From NCBI GenBank assembly GCA_036642795.1, contig JAVXTH010000002.1:68637-132636 (forward strand): 64,000 nt of DNA, read 5' to 3'. Numbering within the stretch: the first letter of the stretch is position 1; the number at the start of each line of letters is the position of its first letter. A model generated the notes under the pieces. That model was given only the letters and a program-made list of their open reading frames with translations. It searched no databases and was not told the origin of the DNA. The translations under genes and the position numbers were made by a program. Shown one piece after another: positions 8,953 through 17,212 of the stretch. The stretch is from JAVXTH01 sp036642795 (GTDB lineage Bacteria > Bacillota_I > Bacilli_A > Erysipelotrichales > Erysipelotrichaceae).

Positions 8953-9465
8953 ATGTTTACTCGTTATGTTTTAAAAGTTGGCGATGTTGGCATTGCGGTA
9001 AATAAAATGCAAGCTTATTTAAATATTATGCAAGCTCGTGGTTATATTAAATTAAAAATAAATCCCGATGGTATTTACGGTTCTGCTACACAAAATGCCG
9101 TTAAAGAGTATCAACGTTTTGCCAAGATTGCGGTTGATGGCACAATTGGTGACTTAACATGGAGTGATATTGTCGACCGAATTAAATCATTTAATATGGT
9201 TACTAATATTCCCGTAGCTAGTTCTTCTTATTATTTAAAACAGGGAGATAGCGGTTTGGATGTTTTTAAACATCAAGAATATTTGAATCAAATAGCTGAA
9301 TTCAATGCATGTTTACGACCTGTTCCAGTTGATGGTAGCTTTGGCTCAAGAACCAAAGCATGCGTTGCTCAATTTCAATATTTATACGACTTAACAAACG
9401 ATGGAGAAATCGGTAAGAATACTTGGGATGCAATTATTAATACTAGAAACCATGCGACGAAGTAA
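8953..9465 (+). CDS. Protein with two peptidoglycan-binding (PGBD-1) domains
   Basis: A 170-residue protein that is almost entirely two PG_binding_1 repeats: about residues 8-70 (LKVGDVGIAVNKMQAYLN then GIYGSATQNAVKEYQ) and about 84-165 (LKQGDSGLDVFKHQEYLN then GSFGSRTKACVAQFQ). Such three-helix domains bind cell-wall peptidoglycan and usually accompany a hydrolase domain, which is absent here. No signal peptide is apparent: the protein begins MFTRYVLKVGD, so how it reaches the wall, or whether it acts inside, is unclear. AAAGGA precedes the ATG; a clear terminator follows. Confidence 0.82.
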   Translation: MFTRYVLKVGDVGIAVNKMQAYLNIMQARGYIKLKINPDGIYGSATQNAVKEYQRFAKIAVDGTIGDLTWSDIVDRIKSFNMVTNIPVASSSYYLKQGDSGLDVFKHQEYLNQIAEFNACLRPVPVDGSFGSRTKACVAQFQYLYDLTNDGEIGKNTWDAIINTRNHATK

Positions 9466-9485
9466 AAAAGGGCGAAAGCCCTTTT
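9466..9485 (+). terminator. Rho-independent terminator (usable in both directions)
   Basis: Stem AAAAGGGC / GCCCTTTT closed by a GAAA tetraloop, starting right after the stop codon of the peptidoglycan-binding protein. A-run and T-run on both sides make it usable also for the convergent gene ending at 9512. Confidence 0.85.
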
Positions 9486-9511
9486 CTGTTTCTATATCAT
9501 ATATGAGTATT

Positions 9512-10099
9512 TTAGGAATAATAAACAGGACGATCAAATTCAATTAATGCTTCATCTACAAATTCGATTAAAGCTTTTACTTGTTTCTTATAAAACTTTT
9601 TACGAACGCGATTATAAAAGATTAAATTAATTAAAATAATAATGATAATCGTAAAGATCAATACAAATAATAGATTAACTTTACTGATTATTAACAATAT
9701 ACCACTTAGAATACCTACTACAATCGATAAGATTAATAAACGTTTACGAATAAAAGCATACGTTTCATTTAAAAAATCACACCATTTACTAACATAATCT
9801 AATATGTCTTTATCTTGACTTTGATTAACTAGTTTTAAATGACGAGGTTTTTTCGCAAGTCCGGAGCATGCTTGAATTACCTGCATCATTCTTAAAGCAC
9901 AAAAACGCGCTGCATTCGGATTCTTATTCGCTTCATAATCTTTACCCCATAAATATAGTAATTTTAAATAAGTATCACTATCTAAATCTTCTTTGGGATT
10001 GCTTGTAATAGTATCTAATGTTTGTTTATCTAAACTATTTGATGTCTTATAAGTATCAAATATAGAATTTATGCTTTGATTGAATTCATCTTGATTCAT
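9512..10099 (-). CDS. Hypothetical membrane protein with one hairpin of TM helices
   Basis: A 195-residue protein I do not recognise. The first 115 residues are hydrophilic and helical-looking (LKLLYLWGKDYEANKNPNAA, then FCALRMMQVIQACSGL), the next 45 make two adjacent hydrophobic helices (LLILSIVVGILSGILLII and LLFVLIFTIIIIILINLIF), followed by a basic loop RVRKKFYKKQ and an acidic tail. This suggests a cytoplasmic domain tethered by a membrane hairpin. It is a single-gene unit, convergent with the peptidoglycan-binding protein and divergent from the AlkD-like gene. GAGGTG lies before the ATG at 10099. No function can be given. Confidence 0.7.
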   Translation of the reverse strand: MNQDEFNQSINSIFDTYKTSNSLDKQTLDTITSNPKEDLDSDTYLKLLYLWGKDYEANKNPNAARFCALRMMQVIQACSGLAKKPRHLKLVNQSQDKDILDYVSKWCDFLNETYAFIRKRLLILSIVVGILSGILLIISKVNLLFVLIFTIIIIILINLIFYNRVRKKFYKKQVKALIEFVDEALIEFDRPVYYS

Positions 10100-10198
10100 A
10101 ACTTCACCTCATTATTTATCGATTATATCAAATTATTGTTTGAATTGACAGTACGTGTTTTTAGTTATTTGTTATATAATAAAAACAGGAGTGATCTT

Positions 10199-10888
10199 AT
10201 GTTTACCAATCATGAAGAACTTGAACAAATGCTACTTTCTTATCAAGATTTACAGTACCAAGGATTTTTAAAAAGAAGCATTCCTAATTATCCTGATATT
10301 ATAGGAATAAGAATGAAACAATTACATCTTTTAAGTAAACAAATTGTGAAAGATAATCAAGCAAATTTTTTTGATGTAGTTCAAGGAAAGAGCCATGAAG
10401 AACGTTTATTATATGGATTATGTATTTCACAAGCAAAACAAGATAAAGAAGTTTATTTAAAACAAATAAAGCGTTTTCTTCCTTATATAAATAATTGGGC
10501 AATTTGTGATAGTGCCATTGCTAGTTTTAAATTTATAAAAAAGGATTTGGATTATTATCATGACTTTGTGATTCAATGCAGTGAAAATGATAATCCTTGG
10601 ATCATCCGTTTTGCTTTAATTATGTTATTAAATTATTATCATCAAAATAAATATCTTGATGAACAATTAGCTATCATTAATAAAATTACAGATAAAAGTT
10701 ATTATGTTAGGATGGCAATTGCTTGGTTATTATCAATGTTATATGTATTAAATCAAGAGCAGCTAATTCTGTACTTAAAACAAGATAAGCTAGATGTTTT
10801 TACGCATAATAAAGCCATTCAAAAGATAATTGAAAGTCGACAAGTGAGCGACATTGAGAAAGAAAGGATTCGTACCCTTAAAAAATGA
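10199..10888 (+). CDS. DNA alkylation repair protein (AlkD-like HEAT-repeat glycosylase)
   Basis: A 229-residue protein resembling the AlkC/AlkD family, which excises 3- and 7-alkylated purines with an all-helical HEAT-like fold. Family-typical segments are DIIGIRMKQLHLLSKQIVKD, RLLYGLCISQAK, FLPYINNWAICDSAIASFK, WIIRFALIMLLNYY and YYVRMAIAWLLS, ending with THNKAIQKIIESRQVS. The start is the ATG at 10199, preceded by ACAGGAG; an upstream in-frame ATG would add 41 residues overlapping the divergent gene and lacks a ribosome site. It ends only 2 bases from the stop of the convergent permease gene. Confidence 0.85.
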   Translation: MFTNHEELEQMLLSYQDLQYQGFLKRSIPNYPDIIGIRMKQLHLLSKQIVKDNQANFFDVVQGKSHEERLLYGLCISQAKQDKEVYLKQIKRFLPYINNWAICDSAIASFKFIKKDLDYYHDFVIQCSENDNPWIIRFALIMLLNYYHQNKYLDEQLAIINKITDKSYYVRMAIAWLLSMLYVLNQEQLILYLKQDKLDVFTHNKAIQKIIESRQVSDIEKERIRTLKK

Positions 10889-10890
10889 TA

Positions 10891-13377
10891 TTAGATGCTT
10901 TGTTCTTTTATAATATCCGCAATACTATCTTTTCTTCTTTGAATGATTTGGTAGCCTAATACCATGCAGGTAGCACTAAATCCAATCAGTAAGCAATATA
11001 GATAGTCCTTATATGGAATTGCCATATCATAGCCAATCCCTGCTTTTTGAAAGAAAAAGGATAGTATCGATGCAATCAATACATTAATAACAAAAGCAAT
11101 AAGGAAAGCAATGATTGCTTCCATCAAGCTTTCTTTATAGAGCATTTTAAGTATATCTTTTTTACGCATTCCAATTGAATTTAGCATAGCAAATTCCTGA
11201 CGTCGCATTTGGTATTCACCATGTGCCGTATTCAATATATTGACAAAACCAACAATGAAAACTAAAGTGATAAAACCAAAGAACAATAAATTAGTTAATA
11301 ATTTAATCGACCTAACTTCCCCATTCATTCGATCGTAGTTATTGATATCATATGCGACGATGCGATTTAAACCAGGTAAGTTTTTTAATTCTGTTTCCAA
11401 AGCATTGCTGTTTAACGTATTGAAATATGCGATATAATTCTTATTAAATTGAGATTCATCTTTAACCTTAAATTCATTTTGAAAGAGTTGATCTAACTTG
11501 GAACTACGAACAAGCAAGGTTGGTCGGCTTTGTTGATTTAGAAAGCCTAAATCAATCGTGGTTGGAATGACTTCAAAATCCACCGTTTTCCCATGCGTAA
11601 TCGCCATCTTTTTTGTTGCATCTATGTATTGACTAGGATGATTGTTAGCATATTGATATTCATTATATAAATATGCTTGATGCTTTGCATTTGTCTTATT
11701 TTCTTTAAATAACGCATCGAACTTATTATCTTCAATACCAATTATATCTACTAGGATTTGGTTTGAATTACCTTTTATAGTGTTTTGATATTTTTTATTG
11801 AATGCCTTTAAAGGAACTAATACACTATCTTCATAGGTAGTGATTATATTAGTATTCACTGTTTCTAATTGCGCAATTTCATTTGCGATATTCAAATTAT
11901 TTCTTTCTTCGGTAAAGTTCATACTAACATCATATTTACTATCTAAAAAAGATTCATCGCGTACTTTTTGAACATTGCTCATCAATCCATGAAAAGATAC
12001 AAATAGTACCATTAAGGTAACTAAAGAAATGAGGATGTTTCGTTCACTATGTTTTTGAAAACATAGATGTTTGATTGCTAATTTACTAGTAATCGAAGAA
12101 TGTTTTTGATCCATTCGATATTTTTTTGCTTTCGCATTGCCTTTAATTTTCATTTCATCGATTAAAGATAATGCAATGGTTTTACTTGGCAACCAAATAC
12201 AAAATTCAATTAATATGAATATTAATATGCTACATATCGATATAAGTGACCATGAAAGATGCATCTTCATCGCACTCATTTCTATCGATGAAGATAGAAT
12301 CAATTGATTAAAGATACCTAGTGACGTTGAAACACTGAGCAAGCCAAGTCCAATCCCAAGGGGAATCGAGATTAAGGCAATGATAAACCCTTGGAAAAAC
12401 AACATACTGCGGATTTGCGTCATCGTAGCACCAACGCTTTGAAGCATGGATAGATGTTGACGTTCTTTACGCATATTCATTGAAAAGCTGTTATAAAGGA
12501 GCGTAGCGCTTCCTAAAAGAACGACAATCATCGTGAATACCGATACAATATTAATTAAAAAAGAACTACGACTATTAGCAAGTGCATTGTCATAAGTTAA
12601 TAAATTATAATTAAAATTATATTGACGATCATCAAATTTGATTACTTTCGCAATCGCTTTTGTGTTCTTTATGCTGTCGCTTGGATTATAATATTTCACA
12701 TAGATGTCACTTGCAATCGGAAGTGTTTTATTATAGGCAGTAATTGCACTATAACTTGCGGAAGAAAAATTTTCAAAAGTAGGTCGTTCAAAAAAACCGA
12801 CGACTTGATACGTATGTAATTTTGTAGCTTGAATTGTTTCAACACCTTCATAATAGGGATCAAAATTATTAATTTCAGCTAGACTATCTTTAAAGATTCG
12901 TTTCCCTAAATTAAGTTGAATTTGCTCACCAAGGTTAAGATTAACTTTTCCATTATAAAGAATATGTTTTGCTAATATAATTTCATGATCATTTTTAGGT
13001 AATCTACCACTGCTTATTTTTACTGGTAAATGATCAAGCGTTGTTTGTTGAAAGCCCATCACACTTATATAAGGCTTTAAATTATTCTTACTCCCGTTTA
13101 AATAATCAACTCCTAACGATTGAACTTGCATTGCTTCTGCTACTTTTTCATTATGGGTAACAAATATTTTTTTATCGTTGGGCACATTATAAAAAAGACT
13201 ATGATAATCCCCAAATGTTTCTCTTTGCTTTGTTTGTAACGCATCTTTAGCACTTAGGGTGAGGGTCGCAATTGATATCATCATTGCCGTTGATAACGTA
13301 ATGCCAATCATAATGGCAATCGTTCTTTTATAATTATGCCATAAGTTTTTTATTCCATAGCGATGAAGAATTTTCAT
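10891..13377 (-). CDS. FtsX/MacB-like ABC transporter permease
   Basis: An 828-residue permease with the FtsX-family layout: TM helix at about 17-38, large extracytoplasmic region to about 275, three TM helices to about 400, another TM near 448-466, a second extracytoplasmic region to about 690, then three final TM helices. That is two FtsX modules in one chain, as in permeases of antimicrobial-peptide or bacitracin resistance and peptide export. It overlaps its ATPase gene by 4 bases and follows a two-component system, so it probably exports or responds to a cell-envelope-active compound. The real substrate is unknown. The gene ends 2 bases from the convergent AlkD-like gene with no terminator visible between. 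Confidence 0.85.
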   Translation of the reverse strand: MKILHRYGIKNLWHNYKRTIAIMIGITLSTAMMISIATLTLSAKDALQTKQRETFGDYHSLFYNVPNDKKIFVTHNEKVAEAMQVQSLGVDYLNGSKNNLKPYISVMGFQQTTLDHLPVKISSGRLPKNDHEIILAKHILYNGKVNLNLGEQIQLNLGKRIFKDSLAEINNFDPYYEGVETIQATKLHTYQVVGFFERPTFENFSSASYSAITAYNKTLPIASDIYVKYYNPSDSIKNTKAIAKVIKFDDRQYNFNYNLLTYDNALANSRSSFLINIVSVFTMIVVLLGSATLLYNSFSMNMRKERQHLSMLQSVGATMTQIRSMLFFQGFIIALISIPLGIGLGLLSVSTSLGIFNQLILSSSIEMSAMKMHLSWSLISICSILIFILIEFCIWLPSKTIALSLIDEMKIKGNAKAKKYRMDQKHSSITSKLAIKHLCFQKHSERNILISLVTLMVLFVSFHGLMSNVQKVRDESFLDSKYDVSMNFTEERNNLNIANEIAQLETVNTNIITTYEDSVLVPLKAFNKKYQNTIKGNSNQILVDIIGIEDNKFDALFKENKTNAKHQAYLYNEYQYANNHPSQYIDATKKMAITHGKTVDFEVIPTTIDLGFLNQQSRPTLLVRSSKLDQLFQNEFKVKDESQFNKNYIAYFNTLNSNALETELKNLPGLNRIVAYDINNYDRMNGEVRSIKLLTNLLFFGFITLVFIVGFVNILNTAHGEYQMRRQEFAMLNSIGMRKKDILKMLYKESLMEAIIAFLIAFVINVLIASILSFFFQKAGIGYDMAIPYKDYLYCLLIGFSATCMVLGYQIIQRRKDSIADIIKEQSI

Positions 13378-14051
13378 ACTGCTTCTCCATCGACTAATTT
13401 ACCATCTTTCAAGTATAAAATACGATCACAGCTTCGTGCAATTTCCATATCATGCGTGATTAATATAACACTTTGAAAATATTTCTTATTACAATAACGC
13501 AATAGGTCAACAATTTCATTTGAATTATGGGAATCTAGATTTCCGGTTGGTTCATCCGCTAAAATCAAAGCAGGATGAGCAATCAAAGCTCTTCCAATCG
13601 AAACTCTTTGTTGTTGCCCTCCAGATAATTCCTGTGGAAGATGAGCTTTACGATCACTTAAACCTAATAAATGAATCATTTCTTCACAGTCTTTTTCATC
13701 TACTTTTTGATTATCTAATAATAAAGGTAATAAAATATTTTCTCGCACATCCAACATTGGTATAAGATTATAAAACTGATAAATTAAACCGATCTGTCGA
13801 CGTCGAAAAATTGTTCTCGCTTCATCATTTAAAGCATACAGATCAACATCATCAATAATAACATGGCCTTCACTTACTTGATCTACACCACCAAGAGCAT
13901 GAAGTAGGGTGCTTTTACCTGAACCACTCGGCCCTACAATTGCGATGAATTCACCTTTTTTCACAGTAAAACTCACGTCATCTAACGCTTTAATTGTTTG
14001 ATCTCCACATTTATAAAAACGGGAAACATGTTCTACTTTTAAGATATTCAT
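13374..14051 (-). CDS. ABC transporter ATP-binding protein (MacB/LolD type)
   Basis: A 225-residue ATPase of the family that pairs with FtsX-like permeases. It shows Walker A GPSGSGKST at about 39-47, the Q-loop with LIYQFYNLIPMLDVRENI, the signature LSGGQQQRVSIGRAL near 140, and Walker B LILADEPTGNLDS. The sequence FYNLIPMLDVRENILLPLL is typical of MacB/LolD/BceA proteins rather than importers. GGAGG stands before the ATG; it overlaps both neighbours by 4 bases, giving a tightly coupled four-gene operon with the kinase and permease. Confidence 0.92.
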   Translation of the reverse strand: MNILKVEHVSRFYKCGDQTIKALDDVSFTVKKGEFIAIVGPSGSGKSTLLHALGGVDQVSEGHVIIDDVDLYALNDEARTIFRRRQIGLIYQFYNLIPMLDVRENILLPLLLDNQKVDEKDCEEMIHLLGLSDRKAHLPQELSGGQQQRVSIGRALIAHPALILADEPTGNLDSHNSNEIVDLLRYCNKKYFQSVILITHDMEIARSCDRILYLKDGKLVDGEAV

Positions 14052-15253
14052 AGGCGTTCCTCCTTAAAGAAACGGATTGTGAAGGTTGTTCCTTGCTTAA
14101 GCTTTGATTCAACCCAAAGAGTTCCTTGTTGACTGGTAATAATTTCATAAGACATTGCTAGTCCGATTCCAACACTGTCACTGCTGCTATTCTTGCCTCG
14201 ATAAAACCGTTCGAATATGTGCGGTAAATCTACTTGATCAATACCACTACCATTATCAAATATTTTAATTTGCGTGTACATCGCTGTATCCATGACTTGC
14301 GCATGAATCACTCCCCCATCTTGGGTATGTTCTACACAATTCTTAATGATGTTTAATAAAGCTTCGCTGCTCCAATTAATATCAACGTGAAGCAAGGCTT
14401 CATCTCCATCCATTATAAAAGATTGATTCTTTAAATCCATCACTAATAAAACCGATTCACTCGCTTTATGAAGCAAGTCCTTCGCTTGAATTGATTCCTT
14501 TAAAAAATGAACGGTACCAATTTGTAACTTTGACATTTTCAATAAAGAAGTAACAAGCCATTCAATTCTTTGTAGCTGGGAACGAATATTTTTTAAAAAT
14601 TTAATTCGTTGCTCATCTGACAACGTCTCTTGCGATAACAAATCACACATCATTGACATACTTGTAAGTGGTGTTTTTAATTGATGCGAAATATCCGCTA
14701 AATCGTTCCCGAGTTTTTCTTTATCTTCTTGAAGAATTAAATTGTTCTCTTTCAACATAACCGTTACTTTATATATATCATTACTTAAAATGGATAAAAC
14801 ACCTTCACTATTTCCTAATAAATCTAAATCATAATCACAAGCTAATATTCTTCTTAAATATTGGTCCATATTTAATATCTTCTGATTCTGTTTTCTTTGG
14901 TAGAAATAAGTACATAATAAAACAAATGTAATAAACAATAAGGTAATCATTATATTTGTGATCATCATTTGTTGATATTGACTCTTTCTTTCCCTATTTA
15001 ATGTTTCATCCATCCCATATTGTTTCAATATTTCTGAATTCTTACTCGTATCTTTACCTTGCATAATCGTAAGTACTTGAGCTTTGATTTCAGGATTTTC
15101 TTTTTCTAATAATTGAAGGAGTGAAGCATTCATTTGTTGATCTTGTTTTTGTATTTCTTTAAACTGTTGATAAGTAAAAAGACTACTTATTGTTAAGAAA
15201 CAAGTAATCACAATGATAATTTTAAATAGAAAAGAATTCAATATCTTTTTCAT
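14048..15253 (-). CDS. Two-component sensor histidine kinase
   Basis: Membrane kinase of 401 residues: TM1 about 11-28, an extracytoplasmic loop of about 65 residues, TM2 about 97-118, then a linker, the dimerisation helix with phospho-acceptor His190 in DISHQLKTPLTS, and an ATPase domain with N box (NIIKNCVEH), G1 (FDNGSGI) and G2 (GIGLAMSYEI). The modest sensor loop means it might sense directly or through the downstream permease. The layout resembles VncS/VanS-type kinases. It overlaps the response-regulator gene by 4 bases (ATGA) and the ATPase gene by 4. Confidence 0.92.
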   Translation of the reverse strand: MKKILNSFLFKIIIVITCFLTISSLFTYQQFKEIQKQDQQMNASLLQLLEKENPEIKAQVLTIMQGKDTSKNSEILKQYGMDETLNRERKSQYQQMMITNIMITLLFITFVLLCTYFYQRKQNQKILNMDQYLRRILACDYDLDLLGNSEGVLSILSNDIYKVTVMLKENNLILQEDKEKLGNDLADISHQLKTPLTSMSMMCDLLSQETLSDEQRIKFLKNIRSQLQRIEWLVTSLLKMSKLQIGTVHFLKESIQAKDLLHKASESVLLVMDLKNQSFIMDGDEALLHVDINWSSEALLNIIKNCVEHTQDGGVIHAQVMDTAMYTQIKIFDNGSGIDQVDLPHIFERFYRGKNSSSDSVGIGLAMSYEIITSQQGTLWVESKLKQGTTFTIRFFKEERL

Positions 15254-15924
15254 ATATCTTTTCCTATATAACCTAAGCCACGAATTGTTTGGATAATCCG
15301 AGGATTTTGGGGATCTTTTTCAATCTTTTCACGCAATCTTTTAATATATACCGTTAATGTATTATCATTTACTAAGTCATCACTGATGTCCCAAATATTA
15401 CTCAATAATTGATCTCTTGTGAGAATTTGATTCTTATTTGCCGCAAAAGTTAATAACAAACGATACTCCATTGCCGATAAAAATATTTCTTGATGGTTTC
15501 GATACACTTTACCTTTTAAGGAATAAATAATTAGATCTTGAAGACTTAGTACTTTTTCTTGGCCGTTATTTCTTCTTAATACAGCTTTGATTCTAGATAC
15601 TAATTCCGCAACTCGAAATGGTTTGGTAATATAATCATCGCCTCCCATATCTAAGCCTTTTACAATATCTTTTTCATCATCACGAGCCGTCAAAAAGATT
15701 ACATTACTTCCATGTTTCTTTTTTAAGCGTTCGCATAAATCATAACCATTTCCATCTGGTAAGCCTAAATCAAGGATAGCTAAATCGTAATATTTTCGTT
15801 CAATTGCATTAATGGCATTAATAAAACTTTTAGCGGTATCAACATGATAACCTTCTTTTTCAAGAAGAAATGCGATGCCATCTAAGATTGTTTGATCATC
15901 TTCTACTACTAAAACTTCAATCAT
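15250..15924 (-). CDS. OmpR-family response regulator
   Basis: A 224-residue regulator: receiver domain with acidic pair EDD at 8-10, phospho-acceptor Asp52 in AILDLGLPDG, the conserved Thr/Lys in FLTARD and YITKPF, and a C-terminal winged helix ending TIRGLGYIGKDI. It should bind DNA on phosphorylation by the kinase encoded next. The start is the ATG at 15924, not the GTG nine bases upstream which belongs to the ribosome site AGAGGTG. As the first gene of the four-gene operon it probably autoregulates, but I see no clear direct-repeat operator. Confidence 0.93.
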   Translation of the reverse strand: MIEVLVVEDDQTILDGIAFLLEKEGYHVDTAKSFINAINAIERKYYDLAILDLGLPDGNGYDLCERLKKKHGSNVIFLTARDDEKDIVKGLDMGGDDYITKPFRVAELVSRIKAVLRRNNGQEKVLSLQDLIIYSLKGKVYRNHQEIFLSAMEYRLLLTFAANKNQILTRDQLLSNIWDISDDLVNDNTLTVYIKRLREKIEKDPQNPRIIQTIRGLGYIGKDI

Positions 15925-15942
15925 GTTAATCACCTCTTTTTT

Positions 15943-15951
15943 ATTATAGCA
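15943..15951 (-). promoter_or_regulatory. Extended -10 promoter of the response regulator / ABC operon
   Basis: Minus strand reads TGC-TATAAT (15943-15951), an extended -10 element about 20 bases before the ATG at 15924. No good -35 is seen at 17 bases, consistent with an extended -10 promoter that may need an activator. Confidence 0.45.
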
Positions 15952-15990
15952 AAATTATAATTGTTTTACTTACAAATGCGTCATAAAAGA

Positions 15991-16012
15991 AAAAAATCTA
16001 GGTTTCCCTAGA
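15991..16012 (-). terminator. Terminator of the transglycosylase gene
   Basis: Perfect 6-bp stem TCTAGG/CCTAGA (arms 15997-16002 and 16007-16012), followed on the minus strand by six T residues. It starts 2 bases past the stop codon at 16014. Confidence 0.8.
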
Positions 16013-16013
16013 C

Positions 16014-16709
16014 TTATTGATTTCCTTGTACTTGCATACTTTGTACATAATTAATATCTTTTTCTTTAACCATTGCTTCTAATACTGCTTTTTGACGGAT
16101 GCGTGCTTGTTCTTCATGATTCGAAAGTTGAAAATTTGCAGGTGATTGAGGGATTCCTGCTAATAACGAACTTTGATTTAGATTTAAATCAATTGGTTCG
16201 CAGCGGAAATAACCATTTGAAGCTTCTTTGATACCAATGTGATTATCACCATAATTTATAATATTAACATATAACTCAAGAATTTCTTTTTTTGAATAAT
16301 TCTTTTCTAAATCCTTCGCCATAAAGACTTCCGCAATTTTTCGAATGATAGATGGATGATAACCAAAATATAAATTCTTCGCTGTTTGTTGGGTAATCGT
16401 AGATCCCCCACCAACAATTTCACCAGCTAAAGCATTGGATAACAAAGTCCGTACCAGAGCGAAATAATCAACTCCATCATGTTCATAAAAGCGTCGATCT
16501 TCAATTGCTACCGTTGCCTTTAATAAATCAGAATTAATTTCATCAAACGTAATATAATTTTCTTGTCCTTTTATTGCTTCAACTTTATCTTCAAGACTAC
16601 TTTTATTTATCGCAGTTCGATATTCATTATAACCAAGTCCTGTTAACGTAGCGCCAAGAAGGATTAATATGATAATTAACATGACACATATTTTCTTTAA
16701 TAATTTCAT
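16014..16709 (-). CDS. mtgA: Monofunctional peptidoglycan glycosyltransferase (GT51)
   Basis: A 231-residue enzyme that polymerises lipid II into glycan strands at the outer face of the membrane. One N-terminal TM anchor (about 8-27) is followed by the GT51 domain with catalytic motif AIEDRRFYEHDGVD and GGSTITQQTAKNLYFG, then KEILELYVNIINYG, all diagnostic. There is no transpeptidase domain, so it is monofunctional rather than a PBP. I start it at the ATG at 16709, with AGAGGTG just upstream; a start ten codons earlier would cover the promoter. It is a single-gene unit with its own promoter and terminator. Confidence 0.9.
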   Translation of the reverse strand: MKLLKKICVMLIIILILLGATLTGLGYNEYRTAINKSSLEDKVEAIKGQENYITFDEINSDLLKATVAIEDRRFYEHDGVDYFALVRTLLSNALAGEIVGGGSTITQQTAKNLYFGYHPSIIRKIAEVFMAKDLEKNYSKKEILELYVNIINYGDNHIGIKEASNGYFRCEPIDLNLNQSSLLAGIPQSPANFQLSNHEEQARIRQKAVLEAMVKEKDINYVQSMQVQGNQ

Positions 16710-16727
16710 TTCATCACCTCTAAAAAC

Positions 16728-16736
16728 ATTATAACA
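16728..16736 (-). promoter_or_regulatory. Extended -10 promoter of the transglycosylase gene
   Basis: Minus strand TGT-TATAAT (16728-16736), a perfect -10 with the TG extension, 18 bases before the ATG at 16709. The -35 region is not recognisable. Confidence 0.5.
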
Positions 16737-16781
16737 CAATCAACTTTCAAACTGCTTTTATCTTACACATCTGTTAGAAAG

Positions 16782-16807
16782 AAAAAAGCATGTAAATTAA
16801 CATGCTT
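16782..16807 (-). terminator. Terminator of the UPF0154 gene
   Basis: Stem AAGCATGT/ACATGCTT (16786-16793 and 16800-16807) with a 6-base loop and a following T-run on the minus strand. Its first arm overlaps the stop codon. Confidence 0.8.
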
Positions 16808-17024
16808 ATTTGTTTATATTCATAGATTTCATGATTTGTTTAATTTGTGCTTCCGAAGGTTTTCTTCCCATCTGTAAGAACATTGCACGGATCATTTTTT
16901 CGTTGATAGGGGGATTTTCTTTCAATTCTTTTTCAAATTTACGTTTTGTGAAAATAAATCCTAGTCCTCCTCCAATAATAAGTCCTACGATTGTACAGAT
17001 GATTGATGTCCAAAAAATATTCAT
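16806..17024 (-). CDS. UPF0154 (YneF-like) small membrane protein
   Basis: A 72-residue protein of the UPF0154 family common in Firmicutes: one N-terminal TM helix (about 4-26, with GLIIGGGLGFIF), a basic stretch TKRKFEKELKENP, and the conserved PPINEKMIRAMFLQMGRKPS tail. Function of the family is unknown. The start is the ATG at 17024, 12 bases after GAGGAGG; an upstream ATG six codons earlier overlaps that site. Single-gene unit with a promoter at 17053-17081 and a terminator. Confidence 0.85.
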   Translation of the reverse strand: MNIFWTSIICTIVGLIIGGGLGFIFTKRKFEKELKENPPINEKMIRAMFLQMGRKPSEAQIKQIMKSMNINK

Positions 17025-17039
17025 TATGCTTGTCCTCCT

Positions 17040-17180
17040 CACATACTGTTACATTTTACTATTTTTTGCCCACTTTTACAATAGTTTTGAACACATACTG
17101 AATCATTTTCATTAATAATGATGAATTCATTGAGAATTATTCAATATTAATGAATAAAAGAATCTTATTCTCACATACTG
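17040..17180. repeat. Three direct copies of CACATACTG
   Basis: The 9-mer CACATACTG occurs at 17040-17048, 17092-17100 and 17172-17180, always in the same orientation; the first and third share the longer CTCACATACTGT. Between copies 2 and 3 lie nested AT-rich inverted repeats (TATTCA/TGAATA and GAGAAT/ATTCTC). This 188-base gap between the hydrogenase-operon phosphatase and the UPF0154 gene may be a regulator-binding region. No coding frame is seen in it. Confidence 0.5.
17053..17081 (-). promoter_or_regulatory. Promoter of the UPF0154 gene
   Basis: Minus strand TTGTAA (17076-17081), 17 bases, TAAAAT (17053-17058). One copy of the repeated motif CACATACTG (17040-17048) lies just downstream at the expected transcription start. 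Confidence 0.5.
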
Positions 17181-17212
17181 TAAAGTAAATATATTTGATT
17201 ATGAGTCTTATC

